From positions 43,327,385 to 43,391,384 of the forward strand of contig NC_088295.1 of the NCBI RefSeq assembly GCF_032854445.1: 64,000 bases of DNA. Reading direction: 5' to 3'. The notes under the pieces were generated by a model. The model was not told the origin of the DNA and ran no database searches. It saw nothing but the letters and a program-made list of their open reading frames with translations. The position numbers and the translations under genes were made by a program. The stretch's first letter is position 1, and every line of letters begins with the position of its first letter. Below are positions 1 to 10,005 of the stretch, piece by piece. The DNA comes from Liolophura sinensis. Taxonomy: Eukaryota; Mollusca; Polyplacophora; Chitonida; Chitonidae.

Positions 1-394
1 TATGTTTGTAATAAATTGTTTATATACATATACATAATACACTAGCAGTGTAAGAAAAAAAAAGACTTTTTTACCTTGATATTTAGGCCTTTTCTTTTGC
101 CATGAGCAGACCATGCACACGCTTGCAAATGTAGGTCTTTGTCATGGCTTGAGAGCACAGATCAGTGCACTTACACCAGTGTTGAGCTTATAGCATGAAT
201 TTAACAGGTAAAAATACCATGACTTCAAGTATTACTAATACACCTCCACAACACATTAATAATGATATTCACTGGATTGATCATTTTATCTGTCAAGCTT
301 GAAACTATATTATCCATACATGTACAAACACATTGAGTAATACACTAGGAGTTATCTCTGAGCCTCTATAAGCTTACTCGGAAGTTCAGATGGT

Positions 395-553
395 TAAACC
401 ACGTGGTCGCCTCAATCAGCTCTAACTGCTTGCGCTGTGGTGTTTACTCAGGAGGATTGTCAGGTGTCTATTGGCTTACTGAGGGCATACTGTTTTTTTT
501 GCCACCCATAAACCGGACCCACCTCATATAAATGAAAATTAAAAAAAAAAAAA
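395..553 (+). mobile_element. Degraded SINE relic
   Basis: The stretch GGTGTTTACTCAGG, a conserved-looking CCACCCATAAACCGGACC block and CATATAAATGAAAATTA followed by a poly(A) run resemble the body and tail of the SINEs found elsewhere in the window. It is highly diverged and its borders are uncertain. Confidence 0.35.
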
Positions 554-640
554 TATTAATGGTGAACTCCAATCAAAGAAATATATACTTGTATCATAGT
601 CACTGCGTTAACACAGATGTAATGTGTACTTGTGCTTCAG

Positions 641-796
641 TTCCACCTGTGGTGCACATCCTTAACCCCAACATTGTGAAGGAGGAAGGTGAGGCTGTGA
701 CCATAGAGTGTCGGGTGCAGTCACTGTATAACAAGGTTAAGCCTGCCATCAAGTGGTTCCACAACTCCCAGGATCTTGCCCCTGCCCTAATCAACG
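641..796 (+). CDS. ihog-like: Receptor exon: first half of the last Ig domain
   Basis: The acceptor is TGTGCTTCAG before 641 and the donor is GTAAGA at 797. Both borders are phase 1, as is usual for Ig-domain exons. The segment holds the A-to-C strand part of an Ig fold: GEAVTIEC gives the first Cys and IKWF the core Trp. The upstream partner exon is not in the window, so the first split codon cannot be read. Confidence 0.88.
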
Positions 797-3700
797 GTAA
801 GATCAGAAGCCTTGGGCTCCATGTCATCTTTAGTCACACAATATGTTGCAAAGTTTTTTCTAGCTCAAAGGGCAGTGTTTAACTTTAGTCACAAAATGTA
901 GCCAAATCATAGGAATATTTATGTTATGCTTTGTTTCCCCCAGGCTCGGCCCAGTTTCCTCCAACCACAATGCTGGCAAATGTCATAATGGAAATATTTT
1001 TGAGTACAGTGTAAAGCACCTATCAGATAAACAAATAGATTACATTTTGAGAACATTTTTTCTTTTACATCAAGGAAATTTTCATAAACATGTTTCTCCT
1101 GTAAAATTGTTACACATTAATTAAGCACAATGCTCAGAAAATTCACCCTAGCAGATGTGCATTTTCTTGTTTAGAATTTTACTTACAACGGTAAAAACAC
1201 TGTTCTGAGATGAATAGAACTCTCAAAATGAGTAACTTTGTCAGTTTTATATGGCTTAACCTCTGCGATGACGGGGCATGGACAAAATTTTAGGTCAGAT
1301 GTAGAAAAAATAATGAAAAATTCTATTTCCCCTGTTAAAGTAATGTAGCCATGTATCCGCCAGGTCACACCAGTTACAACACTGTTCATACTAACATCTC
1401 AGAATATTCATCTTCCTCAAACTCTGCGTTCAAGGTGCAAAGGTGAACATTGAGCAGTTGGAGTTGTCTGATGCTGGTCTGTATCAGTGTGTGGCTATTG
1501 GCAAGTCTGGTATGGTATCTGCTGTGGCCAGGCTAGAGGTGAGACCAGCTGTGGTGAAGCGCACTGGACTGACAGGTCAGGGGGGACAACCCAAGAGGAA
1601 CAGATCAGGTGAGAATTGAACTGTAATAGTATAGAATACAGCTTATGTTGCAGGTGCTTTGTTGTGTTACTTTTGCCAAGTCAAAGAAGGTTGACTTGTA
1701 AGATTTCCCAGTACATTGCTATATAGAATTATGTTTGTTAAATAAAGCTCCTCATCGCTGTTTTCTTTGATTGTACATCACAGAGTTATGCCCCTTGAAT
1801 CTTATTATGGTCCTCTAATAGTCTCTTGTGTATATTATTATCATTATACCAGTATGTAAATGCTTCTGATGAACTATTCTCAAGAAGACATGGGAACATT
1901 GTTGCTGAGAAAAAGTGAAATTTTATAATGTTAATTTTTGTCCTAAACTGCTACGGTTTCTATACCATTAATTACATGCAGAGAAAACCAAGTCCCGGGG
2001 TTCCAGGAGGCGTGTGGGAGCTGGTGGCCACAGGCATAAGAAAAAGAAGAAACATCGCAAGAAGAAGAAGGGCAGGAAACCAAATAGAGATCGAGGGACA
2101 AAAGTCAGAGAGGGCAAAGGTACCTGTTTAAAGTATTTTGTCACAGGACAGTTAGAAAACAATGTGGGACGAACACAGACATTTATATTAACATTAAAGG
2201 ATATAAGAAAAAAGCCAGAATTCTGAAAGTATTATTGAGTCCATTTGAAAGTTTGGCTAGGTTTCTATGTATCTTATCTTCTTGGCTTAATCATGAGGTT
2301 ACAGCATGACAGGTAACCGATAACTCCAGTTTTATATCTCATTAAGTTTTAGAGTCCGTAGTGCATTTAAAAGGGTATATGTCATTGTGGTTAACTGGTG
2401 ACCCCTGAGTGTCTTCAGGTGAGATTCAGGTATGGATTGAAACTTGCACTCTTTTTTGTAGCCATCTGTGCAAGATGTTTCTACACCTTTTAGCAATATC
2501 CAATGGCAATATCCAAGCTCATAAAAACAAATATACAGTATACTGTAGATGGAAAGGAACGAACAATAATAGAAAGCAGAACATCCATTTCATTTGATTT
2601 GTTGTCTGTGCATACAGGTCTAAACCAATCCAATGCAGGGTCATGCAATTCAAATTTGAGAATTTATTATGCATATGATGTGAGTAGCATCATCAGTGGG
2701 AACTTTATTAGGAGAAGCAAGATGGCGATGTAAATATCATCATCTCAATGAGGGCAGTAGGGCAGTTGATCTTAATTTAGGATGGTGTTGCCGAACAGGT
2801 GTATAAAATCTGCTAACTTGTTCCTTTTTTCACTATAACAGTAAAGATGGTGCCTCCCTCCAAACCAGAGGTGACCCAGTTGGGCAACAGTACCGTGATG
2901 ATCAACTGGACGGTGCCGGTCAATGATGGACTTAAGATCACCTTCTTCAGAATACAGTACAAGGAACTCAAACCCCAGAAGGGCGACTGGCAGACCATTG
3001 AAGAGGACATCCCCAAGAAGAATCGGACGTATAAAGTCAGAAGTTTGAAGCCAGGTAACTGCAAACAAGGGATTTTTTGAGTGATATTTATGATCTGCGT
3101 AAGTCATGATTTGTAAGTGAAGGGACGTTCATATCCATGTTGTGAAAAAATATTTATACGGCAAAATGTCTTTGAGACTGATGTTTGATTATTGAAATGG
3201 GATAGTTAATTGTGGTATGATGTGTTATAATTGTAGTAACTGGTGGTAATACCATAAAATTTTATGGACAGATTTAAAATATAGCATGCAGTCACATGCT
3301 GCAACGTGCGCTTATCAGAATATAACCAAGGAGCTCCTGGTTGCAGCTAAAATAAAACATTGCTACAGGATGTTTTAAAAAGCAAGTAACTATTACCTAT
3401 CTATCTACAAATATACACTTTGTTGAAGGGTGTACTTGTTCAAGTTGTAAAATTGACTGTTCTCCTTGTAGGTCACACATACAAATTCCGTATCACAGCA
3501 GTGTACACCAATCAGGACAACAGATTTGGACCAAACTCCAAACGCTTCACGATGGAGAAGGGAAACCTGGTACCACCTGCCAAGCCCGTCATCGCAGAGG
3601 TGAAGCCATATAAAGTTGACAACAACTACTCCCTTCAAGTCACCTGGCAGGTAGGTCTAACAGGTGACTCGCCAATCTCAAAGGACAGCTCTTGCGGTAA

Positions 3701-6700
3701 TCCAGAATTTTCATGGATAAATTCCAAGCATACATACACAAGTAACATAACTCTGAAGGACGAACGCTTCATTTTGCACACTTAGTATTCCTAATAATAT
3801 TATTTTTAATCAAATTGATTGATTTATGTATTTGATTGGTGTTTTACGCTGTACTCAAGAATATTTCACTTATACCGCGGCGGCCAGCATTATGGTGGGT
3901 AGAAACCGGGCAGAGCCTGGGGGAAACCCACGACCATCCGCAGGTTTGGTCAAATTGAAGCATTTTTCAGAATACTATGCTTTTGGCAATACAATTGCAA
4001 GTTGTTTAATTATAAGAAAAATGAAATATGGCTGTTTTCAAACTATAGGTGTCCTGATGGAAGTTGTCTTTTTATGGAACATTTTAATGGGATAATTGCG
4101 CATCCTTTAGCATCTTATTTTATGATATTAGCAATTGTGTCTTTCACAGCCTGAAAGCACCTATAAAGTGACATAATGTAAGATAATTGTTTTAGATAAT
4201 TTCCAGTGTGGTACATCGGGGTCCATGTTTCACATGGTGGGTTGAATCAGCCCTGCAGTAAGAGGACGATGTTAAGGCCGCAGAGCTCAAAACTTGAAAA
4301 TCACATGATGTCAAAGTTTTTATATTTATTTATTTATTGATTGGTGTTTTACACCGTACTCAAGAATATTTCACTTATACCACGGTGGCCAGCATTATGG
4401 TGGGAGGAAACTGGGCAGAGCCCGGGGGAAACCCACAACCATCCAGACCTTCCCACTTGCAAGTTTTTATAAGGTGTAATACTATTGCAAAACTTGTAAA
4501 ATGTTGTTCCACATTCTGTTACCAGTACACCAGTGAGGACGGAATTCCAATCAGCGGGTTTTACCTGGAGTATGCACCTTACAAGACTGATATGAAAGAC
4601 AAGGATTACACACGCCTCCTGCTGCCCGAGCCACGAGTCAGGCACTATGTCATCAAGAACCTCAAGTCTGGTACTGACTATGACATTCGTATCAAGGGTT
4701 TTAATGAGGCTGGGGAGGGCAAATACAGCTTCTCTGCAGTGAAGTCCACACTTGGCAAAGGTGAGTAACCAGAGCCCAGCTGTGTGTGATATGAATGAGC
4801 AGATCCACGGAGCTCAGTGGAAGGTGGATACCAGCTACCTGCAGCCTGCTATGTTTTTGAAAAAACATTTAGCAGTTAGCCGCATACTTTGATATAAAGG
4901 TTTCAGTTCTACTTTATGTAAATTTCTGCCAGGCATGTACCTGTAGCTGGCTACTTTCCAACAGTAGAAACAAAATGAAGGCCCTTCGGGTCAGAGTCTC
5001 TTCTGAAATTTTCAGAGAAGTATTTGAACTTCATGAGTTCTTTCCCTTTAGTAACTTCAGTAATTTCTGACCACATGGTGTCTCCTGTGATTTCCATGGT
5101 TGTTTAGAGTTTTAGAGTTTTACTAAGACCAGTTACATCTACATTGAAATCAGATCAGTTTTGACAACTGTTTGCTGTATCAAGATTTTGAAGAGATTCT
5201 CAAGAAATGTGTCTCACCTCTATTGTGGTTCGTCAGATCTTCAGAAATATTGCACCGGATTCTCATCAAATCTTTTGCAGAATTAGATCCCATCTTCCCT
5301 TCCATTGGGACCCATGCACCCCAGCCGGTGCCAAAATGGGTGACTAATGCCACGACGGTGCAGGCTGGTGCTCCTGACCATGTGATGGCGAGGCAGACTA
5401 CCCCTCACTACAAGCCGAGCAACACAACCGAGTCGAGCAGTGAAATGCTGTACATGGTTCTTGGCATTGTCCTAGGCGTGCTGATGCTGGCTCTCATTGT
5501 CTTCATGGTCATGTGCGGGATTAAACAACGACAACAGAGACCCATGATGGGTGAGTTGCTCACTAAATATTCATGGCTCACTGTGACTGTCGGGCCCTTG
5601 ACCAATGAGATTACATGTTCTAATCTGGTTGGTTCAGCTTCAGCTATAAGTAAGAGTTTTGTCATGCACCAGGCAAAGGGTTGTTGCTCACTCAGGTTTG
5701 CTCTGCTGATAAATCTGAATGCGGGCATATAAATGAAAAATATTTGAGAACGGCAGTAAACAGCAATGGAGTAAATGATTTAATTATTTGAAAAATTTAA
5801 ATAAAATTTCAAGTGACTGCATTCTTTATGCATTTCCTCTCAGTTTAAGAATTTCTCCTGGAAGTTTAAAGTTAGGCTGTTGGTAACAGTTTGCCCCAAT
5901 GCAGTGTGAATGACAGTTCAGCTGATATTGGAGTTTTTTAATGTATCAGTGAAACAATTGATGCTCCATTAAGATATGGGAAAGTCCACTTTTAAACAAA
6001 ACAGTAGGATAGATGAGGGAAAAACAAAAACCAATAAGAGCCCTAGTAGCATGGCTGAAACATGTAGATATTTGTGATATATTCTCATTGTAAAGGTAAA
6101 GGCAACCATGCTGTTTGACCTGTTTGCAGCAGCCCACCCTGACAATATCCACATTAAATACCAAGACCCTGCTCATCGTATTTATGTAGATTCCATGGGG
6201 AAGAAATACATGAATGGAGGATTTGCCCTAAACGGTATCAACGGCACCATGCCCAATGGCCACTCCCATTATTACCATGGCGACAGGCAGAAGATGAACA
6301 TTAGTGTTAACCCGCTGTCAGACATGGAGTTGTCTCACAAGGCAGAGAACCCTGCCATGGTAAGTCTCTTTTTTCATCAGCTTTAAAAACTAGACAAAAA
6401 ATTGCAGGACCTGCCACATCCAGAAGTGTTGGTGTTGCCTTACAATCATGCCCCTCTTAAAGTGAATGTTAAAAGGATAAAATGTCAAAATTGGAGTTGG
6501 AGAGAACTGCTTGTCACAGCTAAAAAAATACACTTAATGGAAAACTTATTTGCCATGTTTGATGGTACTCTTATGCATAAAATAGAGTTAACAGATTTGC
6601 TTGGAATAATGTCTGTACTCATTAAACCATTCATTGCCCTGGGAATTGCCCAGAAATGCAATTAAGGTTCCATTGTACTTCTTGCTGCTATAAATTGTGG

Positions 6701-8137
6701 TGAATTAAGAGCAGATTCACCTCAAAAGCAGTTCTTTAGGCTTTATGTTTCTGTACTTTCCTGTAGATGACTGTTGCTTGAGGGTACAAGGCAACACGTT
6801 AACTATGCTATGTTTGGTATGTCCTTTCTCAGCAGCAGCAGCAACAGCAGCAGCAGCCTGGGATGCCAGCCTCTCCAGCAGTCAGTGATAATAACTGTAA
6901 CAGTATCAGAAGCAACAATAAGAATGTCTCTTTACAGAACGGTGGAACAGGTGAGATAGGCTCTTCAACACATTTCATTTTAACATTTCCTAACTTTTTA
7001 CGTGTTTAAGTTTAGGAGGAAATTAGGTCATGAGTTGTGTATAAAATGAACATAAAAGGTTGAAAACATAATAAAGCTTTTGGGTTTCAAAATTTCATAC
7101 CACCAGTTAAATGTTGAGGACCATCGTCACTGCATTATAAGTTTACAGATTTTTTGAGATATGCTTGTCCAGTGTCGTGTTTTTGTCCATGTGTGCTAAG
7201 ACTGCTTTATGTACAAGTTAACTATTGTGAAAAATAATTTAATATTTCAGATCCCTCAAGATACATGGGAGGCAACTCTTGCGCAGATGATGACGAGCAA
7301 AGATCTTCTGTATCTGGTTCCAATGAGAGCCAGTCTAGTACAAGCTCACTGCCTGACTACCGCCACTGCTTGGCCATGCACTCTAACCCAGACAACCCGC
7401 CGCACTGCTGCAGCTGTTCTCATTCCCGCCTCAACCAGTCCCGACCAGAGAACAGCCTTCAGCCCTCGGCCAATCCGCAGCGACCTACCTCTGGGTCTAG
7501 CTCCAATGGCAGCCATCATCATCATCACCGGCGGCGACGGAAACACCGGTCGTGTCAGGAGCACAGCACTCGCGATCAGGCCACAAACACCGACCTCAGT
7601 AGTAATGGTATGGAGTCATAGAGTAGACACAAATAAAAACATAAGAGTGGAATGAATTACAAATAATGTAGAATTGATAAGATGGGAAAAAGTTGGCAGT
7701 AGGTATGTAAGCATTCTGAGTATTCTGATTTCTTGAGGAAGATTTCACCTGTGAATGTATAAATGTGTCCATCCATTGAATTGACCAATGGCTTAAAATA
7801 ATTCATTTGAAGTGTAGAAAGGAATGAAGCAGTTCTTTTTCTAAAATACTTTGCCAGTGACTTTTTTCTAGACAGTTTTCCAATGTGTTTTTTTCTAGGT
7901 CTTAATAATAATTTTTTAATCCTGTACCCATGGTTTTGGATTTCAGAAGGTACAATGGATTCATCCAGTATACCTGAGCTGACCAAAGATCGGCCGCCCT
8001 CCTCATTAGGTGATATGGCGGAGAGTTGCGTGGAGGGGACAGCGATGGAGAGGCAGAGAAGCCCTAGCCCCCATGGGGTTGGGGAGAGAGATGCTTCACC
8101 CAGTCATCACTTAACAGACAATTCTCATGACACGTGA
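641..8137 (+). CDS. ihog-like: Ihog/BOC/CDON-family Hedgehog co-receptor (3' part, 11 exons)
   Basis: Joined exons are 641-796, 1435-1608, 1982-2119, 2842-3054, 3472-3650, 4526-4760, 5281-5550, 6130-6359, 6833-6950, 7251-7607 and 7947-8137. All borders are GT/AG and the phases match throughout, giving 752 complete residues plus a stop. Counting from the first full codon (643), I see an Ig domain (Cys23, Trp38, YQC with Cys70), a basic linker (111-155), FN3-1 (about 158-253), FN3-2 (about 256-364), a juxtamembrane linker, a helix at about 421-443, and a tail with poly-Gln and His/Arg runs. Family members bind Hedgehog through FN3 domains at the cell surface and present it to Patched. The segments PPSKPEVTQL, VPVNDGL and HTYKFRITAVY in FN3-1 resemble Drosophila Ihog/Boi. 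The helix followed by MCGIKQRQQ resembles BOC/CDON. Only two FN3 domains are seen, which is Ihog-like; vertebrate CDON/BOC have three. Upstream exons are outside the window. Family assignment is from recognition, not a search. Confidence 0.88.
932..1038 (+). mobile_element. SINE family A, degraded 3' part
   Basis: The body motif (CCCCCAGGCTCGGCCCAG, CAATGCTGGC, GAAATATTTTTGAGTACAG, CACCTATCAGATAAACAAAT) matches family A but is diverged. It lies in an Ig-domain intron. No head and no clear target-site duplication are visible. Confidence 0.65.
1246..1275 (-). pseudogene. Inverted fragment of receptor FN3 exon
   Basis: Read on the minus strand, these 30 nt match exon positions 3585-3614 at 29 of 30 bases and would encode PVIAEVKPYK. 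Weaker similarity to the exon end (VTWQ and the following intron start) occurs on the same strand near 1330-1370, but in changed order. It lies inside the intron between the two Ig exons. It looks like a rearranged inverted duplication. It cannot be coding in the receptor mRNA, being antisense to it. Confidence 0.7.
1435..1608 (+). CDS. ihog-like: Receptor exon: second half of the last Ig domain
   Basis: The acceptor is CAAG before 1435 and the donor is GTGAGA at 1609, with both borders phase 1. It encodes the typical Ig C-terminal motif LSDAGLYQC, whose Cys pairs with the one in the previous exon, then the G strand (ARLEVRP). It ends in a Gly/Gln/Arg-rich stretch that leads into the basic linker. 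Confidence 0.88.
1982..2119 (+). CDS. ihog-like: Receptor exon: strongly basic Ig-FN3 linker, possible cassette exon
   Basis: The acceptor is TTACATGCAG and the donor GTACCT. Both borders are phase 1 and the length is 138 nt (46 codons), so skipping this exon would keep the frame. Of the 45 complete codons, 24 are Lys or Arg, including HRHKKKKKHRKKKKGRK. Frame continuity with both neighbours supports it as coding, but no domain is recognised. A role in heparan-sulfate binding is a guess from composition; FN3-1 of Drosophila Ihog is known to bind heparin. Its donor is weaker than those of the other exons. Confidence 0.75.
2842..3054 (+). CDS. ihog-like: Receptor exon: first part of FN3-1
   Basis: The acceptor is CACTATAACAG and the donor GTAACT, phases 1 and 1. 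It encodes PPSKPEVTQL, VMINWTVPVNDGL and FFRIQYKEL, the A to C' strands of a fibronectin III domain with the conserved Trp. In Drosophila Ihog the corresponding domain is the Hedgehog-binding and heparin-binding one. Confidence 0.93.
3472..3650 (+). CDS. ihog-like: Receptor exon: end of FN3-1 and start of FN3-2
   Basis: The acceptor is TCCTTGTAG and the donor GTAGGT. It enters in phase 1 and leaves in phase 0. HTYKFRITAVY is the F strand with the tyrosine-corner motif of FN3-1. PPAKPVIAEVKPYK and LQVTWQ open FN3-2. A 30-nt part (3585-3614) has a 29/30 inverted match at 1246-1275 in an upstream intron. Confidence 0.93.
3831..3948 (-). mobile_element. SINE family A, 5'-truncated
   Basis: In reverse orientation it starts with the tail TTTGATTGGTGTTTTACGC, then the ACTCAAGAATATTTCACTTATA and GCCAGCATTATGGTGGG blocks, and ends at CCATCCGCAGG. 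It lies in the FN3-2 intron. The peptide QEYFTYT.ASIMVG read from it is a transposon artefact. Confidence 0.85.
4323..4463 (-). mobile_element. SINE family A, 5'-truncated, close to an exon
   Basis: The tail is (TTTA)n then TTGATTGGTGTTTTACACC, followed by the family-A body up to CCTTCCCACTTGC. It sits in the same intron as the copy at 3.8 kb and ends about 60 nt before the FN3-2 exon. No clear target-site duplication is seen. Confidence 0.85.
4526..4760 (+). CDS. ihog-like: Receptor exon: rest of FN3-2
   Basis: The acceptor is CTGTTACCAG and the donor GTGAGT; phase 0 in, phase 1 out. It encodes GIPISGFYLEY, the F-strand motif GTDYDIRIKGFNEAGEG and the G strand. The domain ends near STLGK. 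An antisense SINE lies only about 60 nt upstream of the acceptor, so the polypyrimidine region is next to transposon-derived DNA. Confidence 0.94.
5281..5550 (+). CDS. ihog-like: Receptor exon: juxtamembrane linker and transmembrane helix
   Basis: The acceptor is ATCTTTTGCAG and the donor GTGAGT, phases 1 and 1. A Pro/Thr/Ser-rich extracellular stalk has potential N-glycosylation sites (NAT and NTT). A 23-residue hydrophobic segment (LYMVLGIVLGVLMLALIVFM...) follows, then a basic stop-transfer KQRQQR. The helix pattern and following residues are typical of the BOC/CDON family. Confidence 0.94.
6130..6359 (+). CDS. ihog-like: Receptor exon: cytoplasmic tail, part 1
   Basis: The acceptor is CTGTTTGCAG and the donor GTAAGT; phase 1 in, phase 0 out. 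The tail is rich in Asn, Gly and His (GGFALNGINGTMPNGHSHYYHG), a flavour also seen in BOC tails. No catalytic domain is visible. Several tyrosines could be phosphorylated, but no specific motif is clear. Confidence 0.9.
6833..6950 (+). CDS. ihog-like: Receptor exon: poly-Gln start, cytoplasmic tail
   Basis: The exon starts with CAG repeats directly after the acceptor CTTTCTCAG, giving eight Gln. Each CAG could itself serve as an acceptor, so the exact start is ambiguous by multiples of 3 nt. The donor is GTGAGA at 6951; phase 0 in, phase 1 out. The rest is Asn/Ser-rich and probably disordered. Confidence 0.82.
7251..7607 (+). CDS. ihog-like: Receptor exon: cytoplasmic tail with His/Arg run
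   Basis: The acceptor is AATATTTCAG and the donor GTATGG, phases 1 and 1. This is a low-complexity Ser-rich tail. It contains a Cys cluster (HCCSCSH) and a His5-Arg4 run (HHHHHRRRRKHR). The Cys cluster recalls a Cys-rich patch in BOC tails, but I cannot align it. A polymorphic HHHHH run (catcatcatcatcac) sits near 7517. Confidence 0.9.
7947..8137 (+). CDS. ihog-like: Receptor terminal coding exon
   Basis: The acceptor is TTGGATTTCAG; it enters in phase 1 and ends with TGA at 8135-8137. The last 62 residues are Ser/Pro/Glu-rich and include the proline-directed site RSPSPHG. The protein ends in NSHDT. No PDZ-ligand consensus is obvious. Confidence 0.9.
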
Positions 8138-8939
8138 TAACCACTGTGCCCATTATGACACTGTGATAATGTTCTGTATTTAAAACTACCTGCTGATTCA
8201 TCAAAGGTCTGCTCAGACTCCAGCATGCGGAAAGAGAGCGCATGAAAAACTCGCATATAGGGCATTGCTTTATGCAGCCATAAACCAAGGAGATTGCTTA
8301 TCCGTGAAACTTTTACATACCCAGTGTGATAGTCTGCAATGTGGGAAATTTGGGCATTTTTCAGAAAAATGCCGTGCCCAATTCTGTGTGTAACCAAACA
8401 GTTCAGAGGTATGCAGGACAAGGCATAATATGTGTGTTTTCTGTGCAGGTACTGATAAAAGACTGCCAGTGTGGTCAGAAAACAGACTGGCTGAAGCAGG
8501 CCTGTGGACTGGGCTTATGCTGCCATTGTTTGTGTACATAATCATGTGAGATTGTGACTGGCTGAAGCTAGGAGCTGGGATCCGGTCTTGACCCCGAAGT
8601 ATTTCTGCAACGTGATACACGATACTAATAGGCATGTATCATATCAAGACAGACATCTGTGACACAATTCTTACATTGGTGGTCATCAGAATAACAGCCA
8701 AAGGACTTACTTTTAAGCTGAATGTGGATACTCTTGACATTTACATATGATATATGTATAAATATTATATATAAATATATCAACATTTTGTATATATTGG
8801 CATTTTGCTGAAAACTGCCAGGTGTTTTAAAAATGCATGATATTATATTATATCCTGGAAACTCTCTTGGTTATAGAGTACAAATAGGTCTCCTGCCTAC
8901 TCCAGCAGGAAGGTGAAGTGAAAATTCAACTGAAAGATT

Positions 8940-8945
8940 AATAAA
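8940..8945 (+). terminator. Proximal poly(A) signal AATAAA of the receptor gene
   Basis: This is an exact AATAAA about 800 nt after the stop codon. The downstream sequence is not strongly GT-rich, so it may be a minor site. Confidence 0.4.
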
Positions 8946-9982
8946 GCATTAAAATAGCCAGGAGACAAGACCTCCGTCCATGTGGTCACTGATTTGACTG
9001 TTTCCTTCTGTCTTCCTGCCAATGACATGAAAACAGTCCAGTCAGACAGTCTTGCATAAAGGACGGATGATGAAACCCTGCGTGGTTTGTTATGTTGTGG
9101 CTGGTGCAGTAAAATACGGGTCTGGTGCTAGTAGTCATATTGTCATTCAAAACGTTTTACTTGTGAATAAGCCAAATGGAACTCCCATTTAATCCACAAA
9201 TGGGATGTCATGCTTAAAATGCCCCAGGTAGAAAAATGAGGTTTATATAACTGTATTTAATTGTACGTACATTTCCTCATCGACAAACAGCGAGACAGGT
9301 TTTCTAGACATGTGTCTGCTGCATGCATATATGGGGAGTTTTTTTATCCAGTTATCAGTATTTTGATTTTTTTTCTTTTTTTTTTGGATCGTGAGTATGT
9401 GAAATTCACAATTTGCCCATTTGTGTTGTACATATGTTAATGGACCAGAAGTTAGAAATGTACATCCCCAGACCACTGGTCACATCTGGGGAAAAACTTA
9501 GACATAAAATGTCCCTATACATTACAGTTGTTACCAAAGAACTGAAAGGATTAACCTTATCAACTGATCAGCATCTCTTAAACTCTGACCTCAATGTAAT
9601 CATAACTGATTCGGTAAAGATTAGAAAAAATGTTACGTTACCAAATTCCATCTGCCTACATCTATTTGTGACCTGCCTGGCTGTTGATGTGGAATTCATG
9701 GATTTCATACTTATGAATATGCCATATTTATTGTTTTACTTGTCTACATAATTAGCATACCTGAAGGGAAATGTTTACAAGTGGTTTATCACAATCAGTG
9801 TGTAATCTGTCTGTCTGTCTGTATGTATGTATGTTTATGTGTTCCCAGGACTGGTGGCTCCTATTTAAGTATCCTCGCTGCACTGCCCTCTAATGTCAGG
9901 GTTTTGTTAGGGAGACCAAGGATGGATGTACCAGGCTCTGTAGCCAGACTTGGTGCTGTTATTATCATAATTCCAGAACTGC

Positions 9983-9988
9983 AATAAA
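9983..9988 (+). terminator. Distal poly(A) signal AATAAA of the receptor gene
   Basis: This is an exact AATAAA followed within about 40 nt by a T/GT-rich tract (TCTGTCTTGTATTTC). This is the better of the two candidates. Confidence 0.5.
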
Positions 9989-10005
9989 ACTGTCCAGCCT
10001 CAACG

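Larger units (their letters stand above)
8138..10005 (+). other. 3' untranslated region of the receptor gene
   Basis: No coding pattern follows the stop. Two AATAAA signals are present, at 8940-8945 and 9983-9988. The distal one has a T-rich/GT-rich stretch just downstream, as expected for a cleavage site, so the UTR could be about 0.8 or 1.85 kb long. A Pumilio-type element TGTATATA lies at 8789-8796. A TCTG/TATG simple repeat lies near 9807-9839. The end is inferred. Confidence 0.55.

Noticed and set aside
532-882. Open frame of 116 codons spanning the first receptor exon
   Set aside because: It reads intron on both sides. Acceptor and donor signals and Ig-domain continuity define the exon as 641-796.
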